Shown here in pieces: positions 8,926-17,642 of a stretch of DNA of 43,361 nucleotides (position 1 is the first letter of the stretch; each line of letters begins with the position of its first letter). The notes beneath the pieces were generated by a model. It did no database searches. It worked only from the letters and a program-made list of their open reading frames with translations, and was not told the DNA's origin. The stretch is taken from assembly GCA_029246995.1 (NCBI GenBank), contig JAQWMB010000015.1, positions 1 through 43,361 of the forward strand, read 5' to 3'. The translations under genes and the position numbers were made by a program. The DNA comes from Dehalococcoidia bacterium. Its GTDB lineage: Bacteria; Chloroflexota; Dehalococcoidia; UBA2979.

Positions 8926-9588
8926 ATGAACACAAATACAAAAACAATACTAGGATGGTCTCTCATCATTGGTCCTATTCTTTTTCATATATTTTTTGGA
9001 ATATTTTATGGAGATACGGATCCAACAATTGCTACATCTGAAGAATTTTTGAAACAAGCCAGTGATAATATTTTACTGAGTAAAATATTATTAGTTGGAG
9101 GTAATGCGACAATGGTATTTGTTGCAGGTGCTTTATTTGTTTTTGCAAGTTTTCTTGCATCAACTAGCCATACTCCTGCTTATGGTTTATTTTCGGCTTT
9201 CTTTTTTCTTATTTTAGGAGCAAATGTTATCGAAAGTGGAGCAACAGAGTTAACCGCTCTTGAATTTTATGACCAAGGAAATATAAATCAAGCAGTAAAT
9301 GTTTTTAACTCAACATTATCAGAAAGTGGTGGGATGTTTAGTTTGATACTGGCAGCTGGAATGATTTCTTTACGTAGCGCAATTATCAAAACAGAAGAAG
9401 CTATAGGTTCAGGAAAAATATTTAAAATTGTAAATTATGGTTTACTTGTTGCAGGGTTACTGCATTTATTGTTTCCTTTCCTTGCATCTTTAGGAGATAG
9501 CTTTGAAGCTCTTGCATTTCTAGGGTGGATTGGCGGTTGGTTGATTATCGTGCTTTTAGGTGTTGGTATTTTAAGGACAAAAAAATAA
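8926..9588 (+). CDS. hypothetical multi-pass membrane protein
   Basis: I do not recognise the family with certainty; it resembles small DUF4386-type membrane proteins. About 220 residues carry roughly six hydrophobic segments: ILGWSLIIGPILFHIFFGI, a pair in the middle around FVAGALFVFASFLA and LFSAFFFLILGANV, then FSLILAAGMISL, and two at the C-terminus ending LLGVGILRTKK with a positively charged tail. A GDTDP loop and an ESGATELTALEFYD segment lie between helices. The start is the ATG at 8926 with AGGA about nine nt upstream; an in-frame TTG at 8905 lacks such support. It precedes purD by 25 nt but shows no sign of being a purine enzyme. Confidence 0.7.
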   Translation: MNTNTKTILGWSLIIGPILFHIFFGIFYGDTDPTIATSEEFLKQASDNILLSKILLVGGNATMVFVAGALFVFASFLASTSHTPAYGLFSAFFFLILGANVIESGATELTALEFYDQGNINQAVNVFNSTLSESGGMFSLILAAGMISLRSAIIKTEEAIGSGKIFKIVNYGLLVAGLLHLLFPFLASLGDSFEALAFLGWIGGWLIIVLLGVGILRTKK

Positions 9589-9613
9589 TATTCTTAATAG
9601 TGTAGATTGATCT

Positions 9614-10879
9614 ATGAATGTACTAATTATTGGCAATGGTGGACGGGAGCATGCAATTGCTTGGAAGATCAATCAATCGCCACTGTTAGACAATTTATTT
9701 TGTTTGCCAGGAAATGCTGGAACTGAATCTCTTGCAACAAATCTTACTAATATTGATATAGCTCATCACCAAAGCATCATTGATGCGGTGCAAGCAAATA
9801 CGATAGATCTGGTTATTATTGGTCCCGAACAGCCATTAGCAGATGGACTAGCTGATTCGTTAAATGCAAATAATGTTAAGGTTTTTGGCCCAACTGCAAC
9901 AGGCGCAAAGCTTGAAGCTTCAAAAAGTTTTTCTAAAAGCTTTATGAAAGATTCAGGTTTACCTACATCAAATTTTGACATATTTTCAGATATTGATAGT
10001 GCATTAAATTTTATTAATAAGAACGAATCATCCATTACTGATTATGTTATTAAAGCTGATGGTTTAGCTGCTGGTAAAGGAGTTATTTTACCAAATAATA
10101 TCGATGAAGCTACACGTGCTATTAATCAAATTATGTCGGATAAAATATTTGGCAATGCAGGTGATAAACTCATTATTGAAAAGCGTATTCCAGGAAAAGA
10201 AGTCTCGGCTCATGCTTTTTCTGATGGTAAAAATATTATTCCGATGCCATTTGTCTGTGATCACAAGCCTGTTTTCGATGGCAATAAAGGACCAAATACT
10301 GGTGGCATGGGATGTTTCTCGCCTCCACAATGGTTGTCTGAGCAATTGCAAAGAACAATTAACCAAGATATTTCAGCAAAAACAATAGAATCATTATCAA
10401 AGATTAATATTGATTATAAAGGAGTGCTTTATCCTGGACTCATGATCGATGGTCAAGATATTAATATTCTAGAATATAACTGTCGTTTTGGTGATCCAGA
10501 GACACAAATACTAATGAGTAAGCTACAGTCAGATTTACTCGAAATATGCTTGGCTGCTGCTGATAAGAAGCTTGACCAAATAAACATAAAATGGGATCAA
10601 AGGCCGACAGTAGGAGTTATTCTTGCATCTGGAGGTTATCCAGGAGATTATGACACAGGTCATAAAATTACAGGACTTGCGGATATTGATGATGACATTA
10701 ATGTATTTTTTGCTGGCGTTAAAAGAAAAGATAATATGCTAATAACTTCTGGAGGAAGAGTTATGGCAGTTGTTGGATCTGGTAATACGCTTAATGAAGC
10801 GAGAGAAAAAACCTACAAGAATGTTAGTAGAATTAAATTTGCTAATATGCATTATAGAACTGATATAGGATTGATCTAA
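9614..10879 (+). CDS. purD: phosphoribosylamine-glycine ligase (GAR synthetase)
   Basis: ATP-grasp enzyme joining 5-phosphoribosylamine and glycine in step 2 of purine synthesis. The 421 residues have the N-domain NVLIIGNGGREHAI, then GPEQPLADG, ATP-binding KADGLAAGKGV near 148, NTGGMGCFSP near 229, and the metal/catalytic stretch YNCRFGDPETQ near 294. Length is normal for the monofunctional bacterial enzyme. ATG start. It is first in the run purD-purE-purB-purC-purS, with gaps of 70, 23, 18 and 3 nt. PurF, PurN/T, PurL, PurM, PurK and PurH are not in the window. Confidence 0.96.
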   Translation: MNVLIIGNGGREHAIAWKINQSPLLDNLFCLPGNAGTESLATNLTNIDIAHHQSIIDAVQANTIDLVIIGPEQPLADGLADSLNANNVKVFGPTATGAKLEASKSFSKSFMKDSGLPTSNFDIFSDIDSALNFINKNESSITDYVIKADGLAAGKGVILPNNIDEATRAINQIMSDKIFGNAGDKLIIEKRIPGKEVSAHAFSDGKNIIPMPFVCDHKPVFDGNKGPNTGGMGCFSPPQWLSEQLQRTINQDISAKTIESLSKINIDYKGVLYPGLMIDGQDINILEYNCRFGDPETQILMSKLQSDLLEICLAAADKKLDQINIKWDQRPTVGVILASGGYPGDYDTGHKITGLADIDDDINVFFAGVKRKDNMLITSGGRVMAVVGSGNTLNEAREKTYKNVSRIKFANMHYRTDIGLI

Positions 10880-10949
10880 TTTGGAAGATATTACATAATA
10901 AATACTTCTTTAAAAAACATTGTTAGTTCTATAAAGAAAGGACTAATTC

Positions 10950-11372
10950 ATGAATTCGAAAAATTCTCCACAAGTAGCAATTATTATGGGCTCGACTTCC
11001 GACCAAGAAGAAATGAAAAATTGCATGAAAATACTCACCGAAGAAGGAATAAACCATACAGTTGATTACATTTCTGCACACAGAGAGCCAGAAAAATTAA
11101 GTGCTTTTTTAAAAACGCTTGAACCAGAAGGTTATAAAGTTATTATAGCAGCTGCCGGTGGAGCAGCGGCATTACCTGGAGTCTGCGCTGCGTATACAGA
11201 CTTACCAGTAATCGGCGTGCCATTAACCTCTTCAGCGTTAAATGGTATTGACTCATTGTACTCAATTGTAATGATGCCGGGAGGTGTCCCCGTAGCAACC
11301 ATGTCTGTTGGATCATGGGGTGCGAAGAATGCAGCAGTTTTTGCTGCTAAAATACTGAAGTTAATTGATTAA
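10950..11372 (+). CDS. purE: N5-carboxyaminoimidazole ribonucleotide mutase
   Basis: Moves the carboxylate of N5-CAIR to C4 to form CAIR. The 140 residues begin with VAIIMGSTSDQEEM and include SAHREPEKL, AAAGGAAALPGV and MMPGGVPVATMSVGSWGAKNAA, which follow the bacterial class I pattern rather than the animal class II type. It is shorter than E. coli PurE (169) but complete. A PurK partner is expected for class I and is not in this window. ATG start with AAAGGA about seven nt upstream. The 70-nt gap after purD shows no terminator hairpin. Confidence 0.94.
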   Translation: MNSKNSPQVAIIMGSTSDQEEMKNCMKILTEEGINHTVDYISAHREPEKLSAFLKTLEPEGYKVIIAAAGGAAALPGVCAAYTDLPVIGVPLTSSALNGIDSLYSIVMMPGGVPVATMSVGSWGAKNAAVFAAKILKLID

Positions 11373-11395
11373 GGATTGAAAGTAATAAATAAGTC

Positions 11396-12685
11396 ATGAT
11401 TACTCGATATGATATAAAAGAAATTTCAGATATTTGGTCTGATAAAAATAAATTTGAAACGTGGCTTAAAGTTGAAGTAGCAGCATCAGAAGCATGGGCC
11501 GATGAAGGCACAGTTCCAAAAGACGACATTGATAAAATAAAATCTAATGCCAAAGTTGACTCTGATAAAATCATTGAATATATAAATATTACTCATCACG
11601 ATGTAACCGCGTTCATTAAAAATGTTAATGAATCACTTGGCGATGAGCAGAGATGGATACACTATGGGCTTACATCACAAGATGTTTGGGATACTTCAAC
11701 AAATTTACAAATAATCGAAGCTATCAATTTCCTTGAAAAACAAGTACTTGCTTTAAAAGATGTTATTTACAAAACATCCATCAAATATAAGATGACTCCT
11801 TGTATTGGGAGAACACATGGCATTCACGCAGAACCAACTACATTTGGCTTAAAACTATTAGTTTGGGTTGAAACGCTTAATCGTCAGCTTGAAAGAATTG
11901 ATCTAGCTAGAAAGCAAATTAGTGTTGGGCAATTTTCTGGTCCAGTCGGTACACATGCTACAGTCCCACCATCTGTTGAACAAAAAGCATGCGAGTTATT
12001 AGGCCTAGAAGTTGCTAAAGTAACCACTCAAGTCATTCAACGAGATAGACATGCCTTCGTATTAGAAGTTTTAGCAAATATTGGCAGTTCGCTTGAATCT
12101 TTCGCAACAGAACTGAGACACTTACAAAGAACTGAAGTACGTGAAATACAAGAGCCGTTTGCAACAGGTCAAACGGGGTCCTCCTCTATGCCTCATAAAC
12201 GTAACCCTGAACTATGCGAGCGTGTCACAGGATTAGCTAGAGTATTGCGTGGATATTCAAATACAAGTTTAGAAAATGTATCATTATGGCATGAACGTGA
12301 TATATCTCATTCGGGTGCTGAAAGAATTATTTTTCCTGATAGTACTGGCTTGCTAGCTTACATGTTACAAATATTTACAGGTGTTATGAAGGATTTGATT
12401 GTATTCCCTGAGCAGATGAAAAAAAATATCAACCATACTAAAGGTCTTATATTTTCATCAAAGGTTATGCTTATCTTGGTTGAAAAAGGCCTTAGCAGAG
12501 AAGAAGCATATAATATTGTTCAAGGATTTTCAGCTCAAGTTATTGATCAAAATAAAAGCTTCAGAAGCTTGCTTGACTCTGATAGTGGCATAGCAAGCCT
12601 AGTTTCTAAGCAAGAGTTAGATAATATCTTTGACATAAACCAATACTTAATTCATGTTGAAGAAACTTTTAATAGAGTACAGTAA
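11396..12685 (+). CDS. purB: adenylosuccinate lyase
   Basis: Fumarase/aspartase-superfamily homotetramer that cleaves SAICAR and adenylosuccinate to release fumarate, so it serves two steps of purine synthesis. The 429 residues show THHDVTAF near 64, HYGLTSQDVWDTS near 90, GRTHGIHAEPTTFG near 138 and the family signature TGSSSMPHKRN at 260-270, whose flexible loop carries the catalytic Ser. ATG start. purC follows after 18 nt, so the SAICAR-forming and SAICAR-cleaving enzymes are neighbours. Confidence 0.96.
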   Translation: MITRYDIKEISDIWSDKNKFETWLKVEVAASEAWADEGTVPKDDIDKIKSNAKVDSDKIIEYINITHHDVTAFIKNVNESLGDEQRWIHYGLTSQDVWDTSTNLQIIEAINFLEKQVLALKDVIYKTSIKYKMTPCIGRTHGIHAEPTTFGLKLLVWVETLNRQLERIDLARKQISVGQFSGPVGTHATVPPSVEQKACELLGLEVAKVTTQVIQRDRHAFVLEVLANIGSSLESFATELRHLQRTEVREIQEPFATGQTGSSSMPHKRNPELCERVTGLARVLRGYSNTSLENVSLWHERDISHSGAERIIFPDSTGLLAYMLQIFTGVMKDLIVFPEQMKKNINHTKGLIFSSKVMLILVEKGLSREEAYNIVQGFSAQVIDQNKSFRSLLDSDSGIASLVSKQELDNIFDINQYLIHVEETFNRVQ

Positions 12686-12703
12686 TTTTTTAGGAGTGCA
12701 ATT

Positions 12704-13570
12704 ATGGTAGGAGATCTTAAACTTTTAAATTCAGGTAAAGTTCGTGAGATTTATGAACTAAATGATGAATTACTACTTATTGTAACCTCTAATCGTATTT
12801 CAGCATTTGATATAATTATGGACCAACATATTCCTGAAAAAGGAAAAGTACTAAATAATATCTCTGCCTATTGGTTTAATAAAACAGGTCAAATTATCCC
12901 TAATGCCTTTATAGGTGTATTGGATGCAGATTTAGCAAAAGAATACAATATTGATACAAATGAAGATTTATTCCAACGTAGCACAATCATGAAAAGAGCA
13001 GAGCCACTTAAAGTAGAATGTATTGTACGAGGTTATATTACAGGATCAGGATGGAAAGAATATCAAGCTAAAGGCTCAGTATCTGGAATAAATCTAGAAT
13101 CAGGTCTTCAGAATTCATCTAAATTACCAACAGCACTATATACACCTTCTACAAAAGCGGATATTGGTGAACATGATGAAGCTATTTCTTATGAGCAAAC
13201 AATTGATATTATTGGTGAACAACATGCAAATACACTCAAAACACGTTCTCTTGCCTTGTACGAATATGCAGCGCAATTAGCTGCACAGAAAGGTATTATT
13301 ATTGCCGATACAAAATTTGAATTTGGATTATTTGATGGAGAACCAGTACTTATAGATGAAGTACTAACTCCTGATTCATCAAGATTTTGGCCGGCAAATC
13401 AATATCAAGCAGGCCAAGAGCAAGAGTCCTTTGATAAGCAAATTTTAAGAAATTGGCTTGAAGGTACTGATTGGAATAAAAAATCTCCTCCACCAACAAT
13501 TCCTGATGAAATTATTAAATTAACATCTAAAAAATATGTTGATATTTTCAATTTATTAAGTAAAGATTAA
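12704..13570 (+). CDS. purC: phosphoribosylaminoimidazole-succinocarboxamide synthase
   Basis: ATP-dependent ligation of aspartate to CAIR to form SAICAR. The 288 residues carry LNSGKVREIYEL at the N-terminus, TSNRISAFDIIM near 29, VECIVRGYITGSGWKEYQ near 103 and LIDEVLTPDSSRFWP near 215. Length is that of the larger SAICAR synthetases (about 290) rather than the 237-residue E. coli form. ATG start with TAGGAG about eight nt upstream. purS starts three nt after its stop. Confidence 0.96.
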   Translation: MVGDLKLLNSGKVREIYELNDELLLIVTSNRISAFDIIMDQHIPEKGKVLNNISAYWFNKTGQIIPNAFIGVLDADLAKEYNIDTNEDLFQRSTIMKRAEPLKVECIVRGYITGSGWKEYQAKGSVSGINLESGLQNSSKLPTALYTPSTKADIGEHDEAISYEQTIDIIGEQHANTLKTRSLALYEYAAQLAAQKGIIIADTKFEFGLFDGEPVLIDEVLTPDSSRFWPANQYQAGQEQESFDKQILRNWLEGTDWNKKSPPPTIPDEIIKLTSKKYVDIFNLLSKD

Positions 13571-13573
13571 CCC

Positions 13574-13828
13574 ATGACACAATTCAATGCATCAGTTTAT
13601 ATAAAACTAAAAAATGGAGTCAATGATCCACAAGGCCTTGCCGTGATTAGCGGACTAAAACAACTAGGTTTCGAAGCTATTGATAGTGCAAGAGTGGGAA
13701 AAGTTATCGACATTAAATTAGATGCAGAATCTGAAGAGCAAGCTAAAAATGATTTGACTGAAATGTGTGAACAATTATTAGCAAATCCAGTTATTGAAGA
13801 TTTCGATATTTCAATTACTAATATTTAG
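13574..13828 (+). CDS. purS: phosphoribosylformylglycinamidine synthase subunit PurS
   Basis: Small structural subunit that bridges the glutaminase PurQ and the synthetase PurL in step 4 of purine synthesis. The 84 residues show the family pattern ASVYIKLKNGVNDPQG, then LKQLGFEAIDSARVGKVID and a C-terminal CEQLLANPVIEDFDI. ATG start. purQ and purL, its usual downstream partners, are absent: its last four bases overlap the end of the convergent hisN-like gene. The large subunits must be encoded elsewhere. Confidence 0.93.
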   Translation: MTQFNASVYIKLKNGVNDPQGLAVISGLKQLGFEAIDSARVGKVIDIKLDAESEEQAKNDLTEMCEQLLANPVIEDFDISITNI

Positions 13829-14628
13829 ATTGTACGTAGTAAAGAAACAACTTCTTCTTTTAATCCAATGCTATTTGCTGATATGGCTTCGCCGACACCA
13901 TTTGCTGTAAGATTGCCTGTATATTCTATTACTCCACCTGATTCAGGTATTAGTAATAAAAAAGGAGCAACATCCCAAATTTTTAAATCTGCATCTAGCA
14001 TGATTTCAGCAGCGCCTTCTCCAATTAAACAATGTCCATAAAAATCACCAAAGCCTCTAGAACGACTAGAACGATCTAAAACATTCAAAAAATTATCTTT
14101 ACCCCATGCATTCATTGCAAGATCTAGTGAACCATAAAGTACCTGCGATTCTGCCAGACTGCTTTTACTGGATACTCGTAATCTTTTGATCTGATTATTT
14201 CCAGCAATTTGGAAAGCTCCTGAATTCTTTGTAGCATACCATTGCATTTGCATCGCGGGAGCAGAAACAATTGACGCAATACATTCATTTTTATACATAC
14301 ATGAAATTAATGTTGCCCAAATTGGTATACCTCGAATGAAATTATTTGTTGCATCAATTGGATCAATAATCCACGAAAATTCAGAATTATTGATCTGAGC
14401 ACCCTGCTCCTCGCCAATAATATTGTAAGTGTTATTATATGAAAGAAGTTTATCTACAATAAATGCTTCTATCTCTTTATCGGCATTAGTTACAAGTGAG
14501 TTATCTTTCTTTGTTTCTATATCAAGGGAATGATAATTTTTAAAAAAAGTAGATGACTTCTGATCAACGTCAGTCATTATAGATAAAAGATGCTTTGAGA
14601 TATCAGAGATTTTGTCTTGAGAAATCAA
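13825..14628 (-). CDS. hisN: histidinol-phosphate phosphatase, inositol-monophosphatase family
   Basis: Predicted to dephosphorylate histidinol phosphate. The 267 residues have the IMPase metal sites: IIGEEQGA (Glu73, Glu74), IIDPIDATNNF (Asp89, Asp92) and DLKIWDVAPFLL for the third Asp. The HisN role is inferred from position, since it ends the hisZ-G-D-C-B run and no other phosphatase is present; the fold alone would also fit an inositol or other sugar phosphatase. The motif DPIDAT replaces the usual DPIDGT. The start is TTG at 14628, overlapping the hisB TGA as TTGA. The first in-frame ATG is residue 18. Its 3' end overlaps purS by four bases. Confidence 0.8.
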   Translation of the reverse strand: MISQDKISDISKHLLSIMTDVDQKSSTFFKNYHSLDIETKKDNSLVTNADKEIEAFIVDKLLSYNNTYNIIGEEQGAQINNSEFSWIIDPIDATNNFIRGIPIWATLISCMYKNECIASIVSAPAMQMQWYATKNSGAFQIAGNNQIKRLRVSSKSSLAESQVLYGSLDLAMNAWGKDNFLNVLDRSSRSRGFGDFYGHCLIGEGAAEIMLDADLKIWDVAPFLLLIPESGGVIEYTGNLTANGVGEAISANSIGLKEEVVSLLRTI

Positions 14629-15224
14629 GAGTTCAGGGTTCCCTTCGTGCTTGGAACATGACCATCAATACGTTTATCATAAGAAGAAGCTGCATCAAGT
14701 GCTCGTGCAAATGATTTGAAAGCAGATTCTGCAATGTGGTGATCGTTTTTACCTGATTTTTGAATAACGTGCAATGTTATTAATGCATTCATTGAAATTG
14801 AATCTAGCATATGAGAAATTAATTCACTTGGTAGTTCACCAATTAATGGACTTGTAAATGTAAGATCGACAGATGCAAAAGGACGACCAGACAAATCAAC
14901 AACAGTTTGGACAACAGCCTCATCTAATGGAACAGTTGCATCTCCCATACGAGTAATACCTGCTCTGTCACCTAAGCATTCATTTAACGCTTGGCCAATA
15001 GCAATACCGATATCTTCGACTGAATGATGCGCGTCAACTTCTAAGTCTCCAACACATTTCACTTCAAGATCAAATCTACCATGCTTTGCAAATGCCGAAA
15101 GCATATGATCACAAAAACCAATACCTGTGTCTATTTTTGAATTACCAACTCCATCAATATTTAACTTAACTATAATATCTGTCTCGTTAGTTTTTCTTTC
15201 AATAGAAGATTTTCGATTTGTCAT
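14625..15224 (-). CDS. hisB: imidazoleglycerol-phosphate dehydratase
   Basis: Mn-dependent dehydration of imidazoleglycerol phosphate to imidazoleacetol phosphate. The 199 residues form the monofunctional type without a fused phosphatase. Motifs are GFCDHMLSAFAKHGRFDLEV, DAHHSVEDIGIAIGQAL and the C-terminal GKNDHHIAESAFKSFARAL, which supply the repeated His/Glu metal ligands. The missing phosphatase function is plausibly supplied by the adjacent hisN. ATG start overlapping the hisC TGA as ATGA. Confidence 0.96.
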   Translation of the reverse strand: MTNRKSSIERKTNETDIIVKLNIDGVGNSKIDTGIGFCDHMLSAFAKHGRFDLEVKCVGDLEVDAHHSVEDIGIAIGQALNECLGDRAGITRMGDATVPLDEAVVQTVVDLSGRPFASVDLTFTSPLIGELPSELISHMLDSISMNALITLHVIQKSGKNDHHIAESAFKSFARALDAASSYDKRIDGHVPSTKGTLNS

Positions 15225-16297
15225 TTCTTATCCCATTCCTCTATAGCATTTAGTACTTTTTGCATATTATCAGTTGTTCCAATTGATATTCTAGCATATT
15301 TTGCAAGTATAGCATCAGAGTATATTCGAATTAAAATCTTTTTATCATACATAAATTTATGAAAATCTGTATTTGCTCCTTTATTAAGATGGCAAAGTAC
15401 AAAATTACCTTCTGATGGTATTGGTGTAATATTAGTTATGTCAACTAGTTGATTAATAAAATTATTTCTAGTTTCAATAATTTTCTTAACGTTATCATTA
15501 AGGTATTCTGTGTCATTAAGCGATATAATCGCAGCTTCCATAGCATAATTTGTAATCGTATATGGTTGTTGGATCGCATTTAAAGTAGATGCTAATTCTT
15601 CATTCATTATTCCATAACCAATTCTAAGTCCTGCAAGGCCTGCCCACTTACTAAATGTCTGTATCACAATTAAGTTCGAATACTCTTTTGTTAATTCGAC
15701 ATATGATTGATATTGTGAAAATTTAATATATGCTTCATCGATAATGACCATGTGGCCCTTATCAAGCAATTTCAACATGGAATCCTTTTCCATTATTTGT
15801 CCTGTTGGATTATTAGGGCTAGCAAAAATCAGGGCTATTTGTGGCTCTGCATCAACATCAAAGTAATAACCATTAGGTCGATAATTGATTTCTTGCTCAA
15901 GTTCATCAATGTCTATATTATTAATCATGGCATCATGTTTATACATACCAAAAGTTGGCGTAATCGTAGCCAATTGCATGTCGTCATAATTATTTTTTAG
16001 AGATGAAAAAATAAGATTAATAACTGCATCAGCTCCAGCGCCACAAACAATATTACTAGGCTGTACATTTAAATAATCAGCAATTGTTTGCTTGAGCTCG
16101 TCTATAGAATTTGGATATAATTGATAATCATTTCGATTAGATAATGCATCAGTCACCTTATTTGAAGGACCATAAGGATTTTCATTACCATCAAGCTTGA
16201 TAAAATCAGACAATTCTTTAGGGTAAGTTAGGGATTTATATCCATTAATATTTAATAAATGGTCCTGAATGTAATCCTTATAATTAAAATTACTCAT
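15221..16297 (-). CDS. hisC: histidinol-phosphate aminotransferase
   Basis: PLP enzyme converting imidazoleacetol phosphate and glutamate to histidinol phosphate. The 358 residues show LDGNENPYGPS at 35-45, SPNNPTGQI near 160, IIDEAYIKF near 185 and the PLP-lysine motif TFSKWAGLAGLRIGYG with Lys217. Fold type I, subgroup HisC. ATG start overlapping the last eight bases of hisD; ATGA overlap with hisB downstream. Confidence 0.95.
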   Translation of the reverse strand: MSNFNYKDYIQDHLLNINGYKSLTYPKELSDFIKLDGNENPYGPSNKVTDALSNRNDYQLYPNSIDELKQTIADYLNVQPSNIVCGAGADAVINLIFSSLKNNYDDMQLATITPTFGMYKHDAMINNIDIDELEQEINYRPNGYYFDVDAEPQIALIFASPNNPTGQIMEKDSMLKLLDKGHMVIIDEAYIKFSQYQSYVELTKEYSNLIVIQTFSKWAGLAGLRIGYGIMNEELASTLNAIQQPYTITNYAMEAAIISLNDTEYLNDNVKKIIETRNNFINQLVDITNITPIPSEGNFVLCHLNKGANTDFHKFMYDKKILIRIYSDAILAKYARISIGTTDNMQKVLNAIEEWDKK

Positions 16298-17642
16298 GTA
16301 TTTTCTCTAATCGTACGTCAATTGAATTTGCGTGCGCATCTAATCCTTCCATTTTTGCTATTTGAGATGCATATGGACCAAGCTTTGCAAGATCTTGTTC
16401 ATGTATATTTGCAATAGATATAATTTTTTGAAAATCATATATAGTTAATGGACTAGAAAACCTTGCACTACCTCCTGTAGGCATTACGTGGCTAATGCCT
16501 CCTGTATAATCTCCGATTACTTCTGGTGTTCCTTCTCCTACAAAAATACCTCCAGCATTTTTTATTTTAGGTATCAATGATTCTGCATTGTTCGTAGATA
16601 TGCATAAATGTTCAGGAGCAAATATATTAGAAAGATCAACTGCTTCATCGATAGTTTCAGTTATTACAATGCCTCCATTTTTTAGTGATAATTCAATCAC
16701 ATCACTTCTTTCAAAAATTTTTAATTTATCTTGAATTAATTTTGTTACAGACTTTGCTAAATCTTTGCTATTAGTTACCAGTATTGGAATTGCAAGTGCA
16801 TCATGTTCAGCAGCATGCAATATGTCTGCAGTGCAGATTTCTGGATCAGCAGATTCATCAGCAATAACGAGTGTTTCAGTTGGGCCATACAATGCATCAA
16901 TGCCAACTATACCGTTCACTTGTTGTTTAGCCATAGCAACAAATATATTGCCTGGACCAGCAATTTTATCAACCTGAGGAATTGATTCAGTTCCAAAAGT
17001 AAAAGCTGCAATAGCTTGTGCTCCTGATGCTTTATATACTTTCTCTATGCCTGCAAAACGAGCTGCTATTAATTTATAAGGATTAACCGTTCCAGAAGAA
17101 TCTGTTGGCGTAATGCCATAAATACTATTCACGCCAGCTACTGCCGCAGGTGTAGCGGTATGTATGATAGATGATGGAAGCGCAGTCATTGATCCTGTCA
17201 TATAAACACCAACCGTATCAATAGGAACTACTTTAATCCCAAATCCATTTTGAAAAAAATCTCTATCTCCATGCTTTAATTGAATTTCATGATAGTTCTT
17301 AATACGTGTCGCCATAAATTTAATTGCATCAATATCAGATTGATTAACTTTTTTAAATGCTTGATCAAACTCAGCTTCTGTAACAATTAGAGAATCTAAT
17401 ATAGAACCGTCTAATATATTGCAATAGTCCTTAATTGATTGATCTCCATTTTTTGAAACATCAGCAATAATTTTACTAACTAATTGATAGGGACTTAAGT
17501 TTTTTTTGAAAATTTCTTTATTTTTATTTTGCATATCTTTAGGTAGCTTATAATCAAGTAAAGAAATTCTTTTACGAGATAATAAGTTCTGTTTAGCTAA
17601 TTCTACATTTGTATAGGTCTTTAAATAAGTCTTTGTTGCCAT
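16290..17642 (-). CDS. hisD: histidinol dehydrogenase
   Basis: Zn- and NAD-dependent two-step oxidation of histidinol to histidine. The 450 residues carry KIAGPGNIFVAMAKQQV near 227, DALYGPTETLVIADE near 249, HAAEHDA near 276 and the catalytic pair Glu344-His345 in FAPEHLCIST, then VIGDYTGGISHVMPTGG. The segment where many HisDs read PGG-A-YPS is MTGSMTALPSSI here, a mild divergence. ATG start; its A is the last base of the upstream TAA, so the junction is TAATG and coupling with the Zn-PLC-like gene is likely. Confidence 0.95.
   Translation of the reverse strand: MATKTYLKTYTNVELAKQNLLSRKRISLLDYKLPKDMQNKNKEIFKKNLSPYQLVSKIIADVSKNGDQSIKDYCNILDGSILDSLIVTEAEFDQAFKKVNQSDIDAIKFMATRIKNYHEIQLKHGDRDFFQNGFGIKVVPIDTVGVYMTGSMTALPSSIIHTATPAAVAGVNSIYGITPTDSSGTVNPYKLIAARFAGIEKVYKASGAQAIAAFTFGTESIPQVDKIAGPGNIFVAMAKQQVNGIVGIDALYGPTETLVIADESADPEICTADILHAAEHDALAIPILVTNSKDLAKSVTKLIQDKLKIFERSDVIELSLKNGGIVITETIDEAVDLSNIFAPEHLCISTNNAESLIPKIKNAGGIFVGEGTPEVIGDYTGGISHVMPTGGSARFSSPLTIYDFQKIISIANIHEQDLAKLGPYASQIAKMEGLDAHANSIDVRLEKIHE

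Noticed and set aside
13825-14628. Calling this gene suhB (inositol monophosphatase)
   Set aside because: The fold fits, but its place at the end of a his operon that lacks any other histidinol phosphatase makes HisN more likely.
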